Shown: positions 32,141-40,064 of the stretch, piece by piece | How positions within the stretch are numbered: position 1 is the first letter of the stretch | Layout: every line of letters starts with the position of its first letter | NCBI GenBank assembly: GCA_047974625.1 | Contig: JBKECK010000054.1 | Coordinates: 244,170 to 308,169 of the forward strand | Length of the DNA stretch: 64,000 nt | Direction: 5' to 3' | Source of the DNA: CADEDH01 sp047974625 | GTDB lineage: Bacteria > Actinomycetota > Acidimicrobiia > Acidimicrobiales > SZUA-35 | Program-made: the position numbers and the translations under genes | Notes under the pieces: model-generated | What the model saw: the letters and a program-made list of their open reading frames with translations, nothing else | Told to the model about the DNA's origin: nothing | Database searches by the model: none

Positions 32141-33426
32141 GAGCTTGTCCCGGGCCGGGTCAACACGATGGCCGACTGGAAGCCGCCGAAACCCGAACCG
32201 ACGGACAGGGCGACGTCCACCGGATGGTCCCGGGCCGTCCGGGGAACGTAGTCGAGGTCGCATTCGGCGTCCCGCTTCTCCCAGTTGGCGGTGGGGGGCA
32301 CGACACCGTGCCTGATCGCCAAGGCGCAGGCGGCCACCTCGATCGAGCCGATCGCCCCGAGGGAGTGCCCCACCATCGACTTGATGGAGCTGACCGGAAC
32401 ACGGTGGGCGTGGTCCCCAAGGCTTCGCTTGAACGCGGCCGTCTCGTGCCGGTCGTTCTGCTTCGTGCCGGACCCGTGGGCGTTGACGTAGCTGACGGCG
32501 GTCGGGTCGAGGCGCGACTGGCCCAGCGCGTCGTCGATCGCCCTGGACATCTCCACGCCATCGGGACGCAGTCCGGTCATGTGGAAGGCGTTGGAACGGT
32601 TGGCGTAGCCCGTGACCTCGGCGTACACAGTGGCGTCACGCCGGCGGGCGTGCCCGTAGTCTTCGAGCACGAGGACGGCGGCGCCCTCCCCGATGACGAA
32701 CCCGTCACGGGTGGCGTCGAAGGGCCGGGAGGCCGTCTCCGGGTCTTCGTTGCGGGCGCTGGTCGCCCGAATGGCATCGAAGCAGGCGACCGAGATCGGC
32801 GAGATCGGCGCTTCGGCCGCGCCGGTGAGCACGACGTCGGCGATGCCCTCATCGATGAGCTGGAATGCCGATCCGACTGCGTCGATGCCGGATGTGCAAC
32901 CGGTCGACACGACGCTGGCCGGCCCGTGGGCACCGAACCGGCAGGCGATCTCGGTGGCGAGGCTACTGGGGACCAGCGCGTCGTACAGGAAGTTCGTACC
33001 GTGGAGCGGATCGACCAGCCAGTCCGAACCACCGTTGCTGACCAGGACGTACTCGTGCTCCAGTCGGGTGGTCGCCCCGACCGCACTGCCGAGGCAAACG
33101 GCAAAGCGGTTGCGGTCGATCGAGCTGCCGCCGGCCAGGTCGAGGCCGAGACCGCTGTCGGTCACGGCCTCGTCGGCGGCAACCATGGCGAACTGGGTGA
33201 ACCGGTCTGTCCGGTGGATCTCCTGGTGGGTCAGCCCCGCAGCCAGCGGATCGAAGTCACACTCTGCGGCGATCCGGGACCGGAAGTCGGCGGGGTCGAA
33301 CAGGGTGATGCCACGTGTGGCCGTGCGTCCCTCCGTGAGGGTCTGCCAGAACCGCTTGCTACCTCCACCCGGTGGAGCGACCACGCCGATCCCGGTCACC
33401 ACCACCCGTCGTGCCGGCGCGGTCAT
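32137..33426 (-). CDS. Type II polyketide ketosynthase alpha subunit (KS-alpha)
   Basis: A 429-aa iterative ketosynthase condensing malonyl units on the ACP. The catalytic triad is complete: C177 in SVVSTGCTSGIDAVG, H317 in YVNAHGSGTKQND, H354 in SIKSMVGHSLGAIG. Also present are RPFDATRDGFVIGEGAA and the C-terminal VGSGFGGFQSAIVL. It overlaps the cupin gene upstream and the CLF downstream by four bases each, fixing 1:1 translation. KS-alpha proteins of spore-pigment (WhiE) and antibiotic (Act) types are both close; the surrounding genes favour the pigment type. Confidence 0.97.
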   Translation of the reverse strand: MTAPARRVVVTGIGVVAPPGGGSKRFWQTLTEGRTATRGITLFDPADFRSRIAAECDFDPLAAGLTHQEIHRTDRFTQFAMVAADEAVTDSGLGLDLAGGSSIDRNRFAVCLGSAVGATTRLEHEYVLVSNGGSDWLVDPLHGTNFLYDALVPSSLATEIACRFGAHGPASVVSTGCTSGIDAVGSAFQLIDEGIADVVLTGAAEAPISPISVACFDAIRATSARNEDPETASRPFDATRDGFVIGEGAAVLVLEDYGHARRRDATVYAEVTGYANRSNAFHMTGLRPDGVEMSRAIDDALGQSRLDPTAVSYVNAHGSGTKQNDRHETAAFKRSLGDHAHRVPVSSIKSMVGHSLGAIGSIEVAACALAIRHGVVPPTANWEKRDAECDLDYVPRTARDHPVDVALSVGSGFGGFQSAIVLTRPGTSS

Positions 33427-33833
33427 GCCCCGGCTCCGGGCGGCTCTTCGGTGTCGACATGGCCAAGGTCGGGGCGGGGAGCCAGCGGGCCGAGGTGGAA
33501 GACGAGGAAGGACGACTCCGATCCGTGGTTCTCGATCCGGTGGCGGACACCGATGGGAATCACCAGGCCGGTGCCAGCGGCCAGGGTGACGGGGGCACCG
33601 TCGAGCCGGGCGATGACCTCACCGTCGACGCAGAACATGGACTCTTCGGAGTACGGGTGCCAGTGCTCCGTGACGGCCTCGCCAGGCTCGAGGGTTAAGG
33701 TTCCCATGAACCCGGCGGTGCAGCCCACGGTGGCCGGCGAGAGGACGGTTCGGATGTCGCCACCCCGGCGACGGTTGGGGGCCACGTCGGCCATGGACAC
33801 GGTGGGGATCGTGGGGAGGTCGGGCTTGGTCAT
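33423..33833 (-). CDS. Cupin-domain protein (WhiE ORFII / CurC-like)
   Basis: A 136-aa single-domain cupin. Motif 1 reads EHWHPYSEESMFCVDGEV, with His-x-His and Glu metal ligands, and motif 2 is IPIGVRHRIENHG with the last His. Members beside KS-alpha in spore-pigment clusters (WhiE ORFII) are proposed monooxygenases or cyclases, unproven. The start ATG overlaps the malonyltransferase stop, and the stop overlaps the KS-alpha start. The last 15 residues (DTEEPPGAGA) are a flexible tail. Confidence 0.88.
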   Translation of the reverse strand: MTKPDLPTIPTVSMADVAPNRRRGGDIRTVLSPATVGCTAGFMGTLTLEPGEAVTEHWHPYSEESMFCVDGEVIARLDGAPVTLAAGTGLVIPIGVRHRIENHGSESSFLVFHLGPLAPRPDLGHVDTEEPPGAGA

Positions 33834-34834
33834 GTGATGGTCTCCAGCTCGGGTTCCCGGCGCACGGCCGGCGGGTCAAGGGCGACCCGGCACGCAGCCT
33901 CCGGGTTGGCGACCCAATGGAAGGTGGTGTCGGGCAGGGTCGGACGGGTCAGCCCCGTCAGCACCGGGCGGGGGCCACACTCGACAACCTGGCTGACGCC
34001 GAGGTCGCGCAGTTCGGTCACCGTGTCGGCCCAGCGGACCGGCGCGAGCAGGTGCCGTCGGAGCAGGCGCACCAGCAGGTCGGGGTCGCGGCTTCGCCTA
34101 CCGGTGACGTTGGGCACGACCCACGGATCCGGTGGGGCCGGGGTCAGTTCATCCAACACCGACCCGACACGGCCGGCCGCCGTGGCCATCAGGGGCGAGT
34201 GGAAGGCACCGGCGACGGCCAGTCGCCTGGTGCGGCCGCCTCCGGCGTCGACCAGTGCCTCCGCCCGCTCGACCGCGGGTACCGATCCTGACAGAACAAC
34301 CTGACGCGGCCCATTGCTGTTGGCCACCGTGAGCACATCGCCGCTGGCGGTGGAGGCCCGGGCCGCCTGCTCCGCCCGGACGGCGGCGTCGGCGAGGGCG
34401 GGTGCATCCGGGCCAATGACCGCGGTCATGGCACCGGGCCGTTCCGCGGCGGCGGCCGCCATCGCCGCTCCCCGCTCAACGACCGCCTCCAGGGTGGCGT
34501 CGAAGGGGTAGACACCGGCGGCAACCAGCGCGGTCCACTCCCCGAGGCTGTGGCCTGCGACGACGTCGGGTCGGATCCCTTCGGCGGCGAGCACCCGCCA
34601 TGCCGCGACTCCGCAGACGAACAGGGCCGGCTGAGCGACATCGGTGCGGGCGAGGGCATCGGCGTCCCGGCAGAGCTCCACCGGATCACGGCCGAGCACC
34701 GTGGCGGCCTGCAGGAGTACGTCCTCCGAGGCCGGGTGTTCGAGCCAGCGGTCGGCCATACCTACCCGCTGGCTCCCCTGACCTGGGAAGAGGAACGCGG
34801 TCGGCCCGCCGGAGGTTGCGCTCCACCCTGTCAT
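33830..34834 (-). CDS. Malonyl-CoA:ACP acyltransferase (MAT) dedicated to the polyketide operon
   Basis: A 334-aa FabD-like transferase that loads malonyl onto the operon's ACP. Motifs: FLFPGQGSQRVGMA oxyanion loop, nucleophile S96 in VVAGHSLGEWTAL, catalytic H212 in VAGAFHSPLM, and VVPNVTGR and VVECGPRPVLTGL near the end. Most type II clusters borrow FabD from fatty acid synthesis, so a cluster-borne MAT is uncommon. The ATG at 34834 overlaps the aromatase stop. The usual substrate Arg region (here ERGAAMAAAAAERPGAM) is followed by the normal MT loop. Confidence 0.93.
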   Translation of the reverse strand: MTGWSATSGGPTAFLFPGQGSQRVGMADRWLEHPASEDVLLQAATVLGRDPVELCRDADALARTDVAQPALFVCGVAAWRVLAAEGIRPDVVAGHSLGEWTALVAAGVYPFDATLEAVVERGAAMAAAAAERPGAMTAVIGPDAPALADAAVRAEQAARASTASGDVLTVANSNGPRQVVLSGSVPAVERAEALVDAGGGRTRRLAVAGAFHSPLMATAAGRVGSVLDELTPAPPDPWVVPNVTGRRSRDPDLLVRLLRRHLLAPVRWADTVTELRDLGVSQVVECGPRPVLTGLTRPTLPDTTFHWVANPEAACRVALDPPAVRREPELETIT

Positions 34835-35295
34835 GTCGCCTCCACCGCCCGTGCGACCTGCTCGATGTTCTGCCGGATGGCGTCCATCTGGACCTTGCTG
34901 TTGGTGTTGATCCTGCTGGTCATGGCCTCGGTGTCGATCGGCGCGTCCGGACGCATCTGGAAGTCCTGCGCCCACCGCATCCACGTCCCACCGCCGGCGG
35001 CGGAGTAGGTCCACTCGATGTCCATGAACTCGAACGGACCGGGCTCCACGCGGCGGGCCGTGACCCGCTGCTCAGCCCGGTTCATCGTCCGCTCCGACAC
35101 CCAGCTCCACACCGTTCCGTTCTCGTCGGGGTGCATGCTGAGCCGGAACCGGACGGTGTCGCCGTCGACGTCCAGGACTTCGGCCGAGGCGTACTCGGTG
35201 AACAACCCCGGCCAGGCCGCGACGTCATTGGTCATGTCCCACACGAGGTCCAGGGGTGCCTCGATGTAGATCTCGTTCTCGGTGTGGCCGATCAT
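34831..35295 (-). CDS. Polyketide aromatase/cyclase (SRPBCC, TcmN ARO-CYC / WhiE ORFVI type)
   Basis: A 154-aa START-like helix-grip protein that guides the first ring closure and aromatisation. It starts MIGHTENEIYIEAPLDLVWD and continues MTNDVAAWPGLFTEYASAEV, then SWVSERTMNRAEQRVTARRV, FEFMDIEWTYSAAGGGTWMR, W. These are the standard blocks of single-domain ARO/CYCs acting on non-reduced chains (C9-C14 first ring in TcmN). It is coupled to ACP upstream (ATGA at 35292-35295) and MAT downstream. Presence beside a reductase means the reductase may act elsewhere on the molecule. Confidence 0.93.
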   Translation of the reverse strand: MIGHTENEIYIEAPLDLVWDMTNDVAAWPGLFTEYASAEVLDVDGDTVRFRLSMHPDENGTVWSWVSERTMNRAEQRVTARRVEPGPFEFMDIEWTYSAAGGGTWMRWAQDFQMRPDAPIDTEAMTSRINTNSKVQMDAIRQNIEQVARAVEAT

Positions 35296-35549
35296 GCCCG
35301 ACCGACCTGTTCCGAGCGGGCCTCGTTGACGAGGTCGATGATGGTGCCGAACGTGTCATCTCGTCGGTCGTCGGCCAGCTCCAGGCCGTGCCGGTTGTCG
35401 ATAACGGTCTGGAGTTGCAAGAAGGCCAGCGAGTCGAGGCCGACGTCGGCGAACGTGGCCGACGGATCGTCGGTGACCACATCGCGCGACAGGCCGGTCT
35501 CCATGACCAGGATCTCCATAAGGTCGTGCATCGTGAACTCTTCAGGCAT
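35292..35549 (-). CDS. Acyl carrier protein of the type II polyketide synthase
   Basis: An 85-aa ACP: MPEEFTMHDLMEILVMETGL, then DDPSATFADVGLDSLAFLQL. Ser40 of GLDSL is the phosphopantetheine site. It carries the growing chain for KS-alpha/CLF. It has its own ATG at 35549 with AAAGG about ten bases upstream, so it can be made alone. The same frame is, however, open all the way back through the biotin carboxylase gene, so a fused AccC-ACP is also encoded (see 35292-36956). No phosphopantetheinyl transferase gene is in the window. Confidence 0.93.
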   Translation of the reverse strand: MPEEFTMHDLMEILVMETGLSRDVVTDDPSATFADVGLDSLAFLQLQTVIDNRHGLELADDRRDDTFGTIIDLVNEARSEQVGRA

Positions 35550-36956
35550 GAGGTAGCACCTTTCGCTTGTTCGCTTGTTCGCTTGTTCGTGATCGCCTGT
35601 CCGTCGTCGCCGGGTGAAGTCGTCGACAAAGTGGATCGTGTGGTCGCCAGCCCTGAACACCGGGTCGTTCAGGATCGATCGGTGGAAATCGATGGTCGTG
35701 GCCACCCCGCCCACCTGGAACTCCTCGAGGGCCCGGTCCATCCGGTCCAGGGCGGCCGAGCGGTCCGGGGCCCACACGATCACCTTGGCCAGCAACGAGT
35801 CGTAGTGCGGGGTGACCGCCATGCCGGACGCGTAGCCCGAGTCGACCCGGGTCCACGGCCCCGACGGAGGACGGAACTCGTGCAGCCTCCCGGGGCTGGG
35901 AGCGAAGTCACGGTCGGGGTCCTCGGCGTTGACCCGGCACTCGATCGCCGCGCCAGTGATGGCGACGTCCTCCTGCTTCACCGACAGCGGTCGTCCGCCG
36001 GCCACCAGGATCTGCTCCCTTACCAGGTCGACGCCCGTCACCATCTCGGTGACCGGATGCTCCACCTGGATGCGGGCGTTGATCTCCATGAAGTAGAAGC
36101 GGCCGTCGTCGTCGAGCAGGAACTCGACCGTGCCTGCGCCGGTGTAACCGACCGACCGGGCGCCCCGAAGGGCAGCCGCACCGATCTCCGCCCGCAGGTC
36201 GGGCGACAGCACGCCTGACGGAGCCTCCTCGATCAGCTTCTGGTGCCGTCGTTGGGTCGAGCAGTCCCGATCTCCGAGGTGGACACCGCCACCGTGCTCG
36301 TCGCAGACCAACTGGATCTCGACATGACGGGCCCCGGTGAGGAACCGCTCCACGTACACCGTCGGGTCGCGGAACACCGCCTTGGCCGCGGCGCGGGTGC
36401 GGCCGAACGTCTCGGCGAACCGGCCTGGATCGGTGACGACCGCCAGCCCGCGGCCGCCTCCCCCAGCCGCCGCCTTGATGATCACCGGGTACCCGATCTC
36501 GGCGGCGACGCGGGCGCCTTCAGCGGCGTCGTCCACCGGCTCGACGGTGCCCGGCAGCAGGGGCAGTCCGGCTGCGTCCATCAGGGCCCGGGCGACGGCC
36601 TTGTTACCGATCTGACGCATCACGTCGGGCCTCGGCCCCACGAACACGAAGCCCTCGCGGTCGCACACCTCGGCGACGTCGGAATCCTCCGACAGGAAGC
36701 CGTAGCCCGGATGGATGGCGTCGGCCCCCGTGATCCGAGCCGCCTCGATGATCCGGGACATGTCGAGATAGCTGTCGCCCGGCTTCGGCGCGCCGATCTG
36801 GACCGCCTCGTCGGCGAAACGCACCGCGGGTGAGTCAGCGTCGGCCGTCGAATGGACCGCGACCGAGGTGATCCCCAGCTCCCGGCAGGTCCGGACGATC
36901 CGCAGGGCAATCTCGCCCCGGTTGGCCACCAGCAGCTTGTCGAATACGGGTCGCAT
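35292..36956 (-). CDS. accC: Acetyl/acyl-CoA carboxylase biotin carboxylase (AccC) read in frame into the ACP
   Basis: Residues 1-450 are a complete biotin carboxylase: LLVANRGEIALRIVRTCREL, HPGYGFLSE, ATP-grasp glycine loop KAAAGGGGRG (161-170), MEINARIQVEHPVTE (290-304), biotin-carboxyl site near RVDSGYASG. It ATP-dependently carboxylates biotin on the adjacent AccB. Normal AccC ends near 450. Here the frame continues through a linker (RRRRTGDHEQANKRTSERCY) with no stop into the ACP (Met470 = ACP Met1, Ser509 = phosphopantetheine site). The linker is coded by three copies of an 8-bp repeat. Removing one copy would give KRKVLPHA-stop overlapping the ACP ATG, the usual arrangement in this operon. 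Whether the fusion is made in the cell is unknown. Confidence 0.9.
   Translation of the reverse strand: MRPVFDKLLVANRGEIALRIVRTCRELGITSVAVHSTADADSPAVRFADEAVQIGAPKPGDSYLDMSRIIEAARITGADAIHPGYGFLSEDSDVAEVCDREGFVFVGPRPDVMRQIGNKAVARALMDAAGLPLLPGTVEPVDDAAEGARVAAEIGYPVIIKAAAGGGGRGLAVVTDPGRFAETFGRTRAAAKAVFRDPTVYVERFLTGARHVEIQLVCDEHGGGVHLGDRDCSTQRRHQKLIEEAPSGVLSPDLRAEIGAAALRGARSVGYTGAGTVEFLLDDDGRFYFMEINARIQVEHPVTEMVTGVDLVREQILVAGGRPLSVKQEDVAITGAAIECRVNAEDPDRDFAPSPGRLHEFRPPSGPWTRVDSGYASGMAVTPHYDSLLAKVIVWAPDRSAALDRMDRALEEFQVGGVATTIDFHRSILNDPVFRAGDHTIHFVDDFTRRRRTGDHEQANKRTSERCYLMPEEFTMHDLMEILVMETGLSRDVVTDDPSATFADVGLDSLAFLQLQTVIDNRHGLELADDRRDDTFGTIIDLVNEARSEQVGRA
35564..35587. repeat. 8-bp tandem repeat (three copies) at the AccC-ACP junction
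   Basis: CGCTTGTT occurs at 35564-35571, 35572-35579 and 35580-35587, followed by a partial CG. Eight is not a multiple of three, so gain or loss of a unit changes frame between accC and the ACP. Three copies give fusion; two would give separate proteins with a coupled stop/start. The unit sits just before the ACP ribosome-binding site. Confidence 0.9.
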
Positions 36957-36959
36957 CTC

Positions 36960-37511
36960 TCAGACCTCCCCGTTGGTGTCGAGGGGGCCGATCCGGAGCA
37001 AGGTCCGCTCGTACTCCACCGGTTCGCCATCCGAGACGCAGATCTCGATGATCCTGCCGTGGGTCTCGGCCACGATCCGGTTCATCAGTTTCATCGCTTC
37101 GACGATGGCCACGGTCTGCCCCGGTTCGACGATGTCGCCGACCTCCACGAACGGGGCCGCCCCGGGCTCGGGTGCCCGGTAGAACGTGCCCACGAGCGGA
37201 GCACGGATGACCTCGGTGTCGACGTCAACGACCATCTCGGGTGCCGGGGGTTGCGGCCCAACGTCGGGCCCGGCCGGGGCGAGCCCCGTCGACGGCCCGC
37301 CGTCGACGTCCACGCCGGTCGGGCGCCCCTCGATCTCGATCTCGTCCGGTCCGCGGCGGACCGCCAGCCGGCGCAGGGGCCCGGGCAGGCTCCGGGCCAG
37401 TTCGACCGTCTCGGCCGACAGCCGGGTCAGGGTTTCGGCCCGTCGATCCCGGTCGGGCGACGGGGCCCCGTCGGCTGGACGATCGGCGGCGGAGCCGGCT
37501 CGGGGCGTCAT
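36960..37511 (-). CDS. accB: Biotin carboxyl carrier protein of acetyl-CoA carboxylase (AccB)
   Basis: A 183-aa carrier. The N-terminal region is disordered (Arg/Asp/Pro-rich), then GTFYRAPEPGAAPFVEVGD starts the lipoyl/biotinyl barrel. Biotin attaches to K141 in VEAMKLMNRIVAE, and ETHGRIIEICVSDGEPVEY closes the fold. The stop lies three bases before accC, and the start overlaps the accDA stop (ATGA). With accC and accDA it forms a full, cluster-dedicated ACCase to feed malonyl-CoA to the polyketide synthase. A biotin ligase is not in the window. Confidence 0.95.
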   Translation of the reverse strand: MTPRAGSAADRPADGAPSPDRDRRAETLTRLSAETVELARSLPGPLRRLAVRRGPDEIEIEGRPTGVDVDGGPSTGLAPAGPDVGPQPPAPEMVVDVDTEVIRAPLVGTFYRAPEPGAAPFVEVGDIVEPGQTVAIVEAMKLMNRIVAETHGRIIEICVSDGEPVEYERTLLRIGPLDTNGEV

Positions 37512-39205
37512 CCCACGAACCGTTCGGGCGTGAGGCTGGTGCCGATCCGGCGGAACCGTTCGTAGCGGGCCTCGACCAGGGCATCCGGTTCGACTCCATC
37601 AAGATCGTCCAGCGCCGAGACCACGGCGCGTCGCAAGTTGACGGCGGCCGTCGCCGGATCGGTCTGGGCGCCGCCCTCCGGTTCGGGTACGACACCGTCG
37701 GCCACACCCAGCGACAAGAGGTCACCGGCGGTGATCCGCAGGGCTCGGGCAGCGTCTGAAGCCCGGTCCGACGTGTGCCACAAGATGGCGGCGCAACCCT
37801 CCGGACTGATGACCGAGTAGAAGCTGTGCTCCAGCATCAGAAGTCGGTCGCCGGTGGCCATGGCGAGCGCGCCCCCCGAGCCACCTTCGCCGGTCACCAC
37901 CGACACGACGGGAACCCGGAGACGGCTCGATCGCTGGATGAGCTCGGCGATCGCGGTCGATTGACCCCGCCGCTCCGCCTCGACCCCGGGAAACGCTCCG
38001 GCCGTGTCTACCAGGGTCACCACCGGGAATCCGTGCCGTTCGGCGTACTCGAACATTCGCCGTGCCTTGCGGTAGCCCTCCGGGTGAGCCATCCCGAAGT
38101 TGCGGGCCACCAGCTCGCGGGTGTCGTGGCCCTTCTGGTGCCCGACGACGACCACCGAACGACCACCGATCCGGGCCACCGCCGCCACCAGGGCCGGGTC
38201 GTCGCCGTGGGCGCGATCGCCGTGCAGCTCGACGAAATCGTCGAAGGAGTTGTTCAGGTAATCGAGCGCAGTCGGTCTGTCGACGTCACGGGCGGTCTGA
38301 ACGACGTCCCAGGCATCAGCCGCGGCGGTCGGTTCGGCCACGATCGGTTGTTCACTCATCGTCGGCGCATTCGGCCCGTGTAGGGCCAGCAAGCGCCCCA
38401 GCAGCGACCGCAGCTCTCCACGCTCCACGACCCTGTCCACCAAGCCGTGTCCGAACAGGAACTCACTGGTCTGGAAGCCGTCCGGCGTGTCCTCCCGGAT
38501 CGTCTGGGCGATGACCCGCGGTCCGGCGAAGCCGACCAGCGCACCCTGCTCGGCCAGCACGATCCCGCCCAGCATGGCGAACGATGCGCTCACCCCGCCG
38601 AAGGTGGGGTCGGTCAGCACACAGAACGACGGCACCCCTTCGTCGTGCAGTCTGGCCAGGGCCTGCGCCGTCTTGGCCATCTGCAGCAGCGACAGGACGC
38701 CCTCCTGCATCCGGGCGCCACCCGACGCGCACACAATGACGAGCGGGAGCCGGTGATCGAGGGCCATCTCGGCCGCGACCGTTACCCGCTCGCCCACCCC
38801 GACCCCCATGCTGCCGCCCAGGTAGCGGAAGTCCATGGCGACGATCACCAGACGACACCCGGCCAGTTCGGCCGTTCCGGCCACGACTGCCTCGTCCTCG
38901 CCGCTGTTACCGACGGCCTCATCGAGCCGGTCCGCGTAGGGACGCACATCGGTGAAGCCCAGGGGGTCACGGACGACCACTGCGTCGTCGGCGCGGATCT
39001 CGGTGAACGACGTCCCATCGACGAGCGTCGCGATTCGGTCCCGGGCCCCGAGCCGGAAGTGATGCCCGCAACTTGCACAGACGAACCGGTCTCGGGCCAG
39101 CTGCGGGACGTAGCACAACCTGCCGCAACCGGGACAGGCCCGCCAGCCGACCTCCGGTCCGGCCGGGGAATTGCCATCCCTGGCCCGACTCATCATCGTC
39201 GTCAT
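37508..39205 (-). CDS. accDA: Acetyl-CoA carboxylase carboxyltransferase, beta and alpha subunits fused (AccDA)
   Basis: A 565-aa fusion transferring CO2 from carboxybiotin to acetyl-CoA. Residues 1-280 are AccD-like with the Zn ribbon C24-x2-C27 ... C43-x2-C46 (CPGCGRLCY, CASCGHHF), then FRYLGGSMGVGVGERV and ASGGARMQEGVLSLLQMA. Residues 300-560 are AccA-like: DYLNNSFDDFVELHGDRA, RNFGMAHPEGYRKARRMF, VDTAGAFPGVEAERRGQ, GEGGSGGALAM. Such DA fusions occur in several actinobacterial polyketide clusters, for example jadomycin-type ones. It is coupled to the TcmI cyclase upstream (four-base overlap) and AccB downstream. Confidence 0.95.
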   Translation of the reverse strand: MTTMMSRARDGNSPAGPEVGWRACPGCGRLCYVPQLARDRFVCASCGHHFRLGARDRIATLVDGTSFTEIRADDAVVVRDPLGFTDVRPYADRLDEAVGNSGEDEAVVAGTAELAGCRLVIVAMDFRYLGGSMGVGVGERVTVAAEMALDHRLPLVIVCASGGARMQEGVLSLLQMAKTAQALARLHDEGVPSFCVLTDPTFGGVSASFAMLGGIVLAEQGALVGFAGPRVIAQTIREDTPDGFQTSEFLFGHGLVDRVVERGELRSLLGRLLALHGPNAPTMSEQPIVAEPTAAADAWDVVQTARDVDRPTALDYLNNSFDDFVELHGDRAHGDDPALVAAVARIGGRSVVVVGHQKGHDTRELVARNFGMAHPEGYRKARRMFEYAERHGFPVVTLVDTAGAFPGVEAERRGQSTAIAELIQRSSRLRVPVVSVVTGEGGSGGALAMATGDRLLMLEHSFYSVISPEGCAAILWHTSDRASDAARALRITAGDLLSLGVADGVVPEPEGGAQTDPATAAVNLRRAVVSALDDLDGVEPDALVEARYERFRRIGTSLTPERFVG

Positions 39206-39549
39206 GCGTCGAACACCTCGTCGGCCTTCCAGTGGTAGAAGCGTCGGGCCATGGCGTCCGCCGGCGATCTCCAGGTCTCCGGATCGTATGGCCGAACATG
39301 CCTGGAGAGACGTTCGCTTATGTCCCGAAAGCCGGCACTATCCTGCCCAGATTTGATGCGTTGCTCCGCTTCGGATTCGAAGTCTATGATATGAACGTAC
39401 AGATCTCTCAACACATAGAGGGATCGTTCCTGAACATCCATTTGCCGCGGAAGTTCACCGGCGTCTGATTCTGAGAATATTTGGGCAATCTGATTTTCAG
39501 AACCGGGAACCAATTTGGCCACAATCAAGGTCCTATCCACCTCGTTCAC
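39202..39549 (-). CDS. TcmI-family polyketide cyclase (WhiE ORFVII-like), first gene of the operon
   Basis: A 115-aa ferredoxin-like dimeric cyclase. It starts VDRTLIVAKLVPGSENQIA, then FSESDAGELPRQMDVQERSL, YVLRDLYVHIIDFESEAEQ, IKSGQDSAGFRDISERLSRH, ending PADAMARRFYHWKAD. All are standard TcmI (PF04673) blocks; TcmI closes the last ring of tetracenomycin. The start codon is GTG at 39549, overlapping a doubtful upstream frame. GC here is visibly lower than in the rest of the operon, especially 39340-39560. It is the first confident gene of the 12 kb coupled operon. Confidence 0.92.
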   Translation of the reverse strand: MNEVDRTLIVAKLVPGSENQIAQIFSESDAGELPRQMDVQERSLYVLRDLYVHIIDFESEAEQRIKSGQDSAGFRDISERLSRHVRPYDPETWRSPADAMARRFYHWKADEVFDA

Positions 39550-39992
39550 TCACCTGTTCGATAGGGGTTTCAAATGCCGTGAGATGAGCGTATACATATA
39601 GTGCGAAGGTGTCTTCATCCCAGGGGATGATTGCCAGATCAACACCCAAACAGCGGAGAGCAACCAGAGCGACCCGCGACACCTGAACGACATCGGAAGA
39701 TCGACCATCGGAGGGTCGTGCGGTGCGGGTACTGCGTCTCGGGGAGCACCAGGCCGAGCCCGATCTCATCCTCCGGAATGTGGACGGCGGTAGTGATCTC
39801 CCGGCGTGTGACTTGCGCTACGGCGGATCCCCGACTCTTGCCGGTTCGGCGCGGGCACCGGACGGTCGGGACCATCCGGATAACGGTCGGCCCGATCAGA
39901 GCGGGGGCGCGGCACCGTTGGCCACGGCTGATGATCACCGTGGCCAACGCACGCCGACCCACCCCGCCCGGGAGCTCCGGTGGCCGGGTCAC
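39533..39992 (-). pseudogene. Possible decayed gene or leader ORFs ahead of the polyketide operon
   Basis: The minus strand has two coding-like pieces in different frames: AVAQVTRREITTAVHIPEDE, IGLGLVLPETQYPHR at about 39720-39830, and RVALVALRCLGVDLAIIPWD, EDTFALYVYAHLTAFETPIE at 39545-39690, whose stop overlaps the cyclase start by 17 bases. Both contain a similar P-x-DE motif and may be halves of one duplicated small domain. No family is recognised and no clear start exists. The stop/start overlap with tcmI suggests translation through here at some time. The operon promoter should lie in or above this stretch. Confidence 0.25.
39916..39949. repeat. Perfect 12-bp inverted repeat upstream of the polyketide operon
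   Basis: CGTTGGCCACGG (39916-39927) and CCGTGGCCAACG (39938-39949) flank a 10-base loop. There is no T-run on either side, so an intrinsic terminator is unlikely. It lies between the end of the ABC exporter genes and the polyketide operon and could be an operator for a dimeric repressor or an RNA hairpin. The gap 39550-40064 holds otherwise only the doubtful frames noted at 39533. Confidence 0.55.
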
Positions 39993-40064
39993 CCGTCATC
40001 GCCGCAATTGCCGAAGGCCGCCAGGGACTACGGTGACGGGGTGCTCCCGGCACCGGAGCCCGCG

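Noticed and set aside
32224..33837. A 537-codon plus-strand frame across KS-alpha
   Set aside because: Antisense to the catalytic ketosynthase, whose triad is complete; no family features.
39916..39949. Intrinsic terminator for the exporter or upstream genes
   Set aside because: The hairpin is strong but has no following T-run on either strand, and it lies before, not after, the operon in transcription order.
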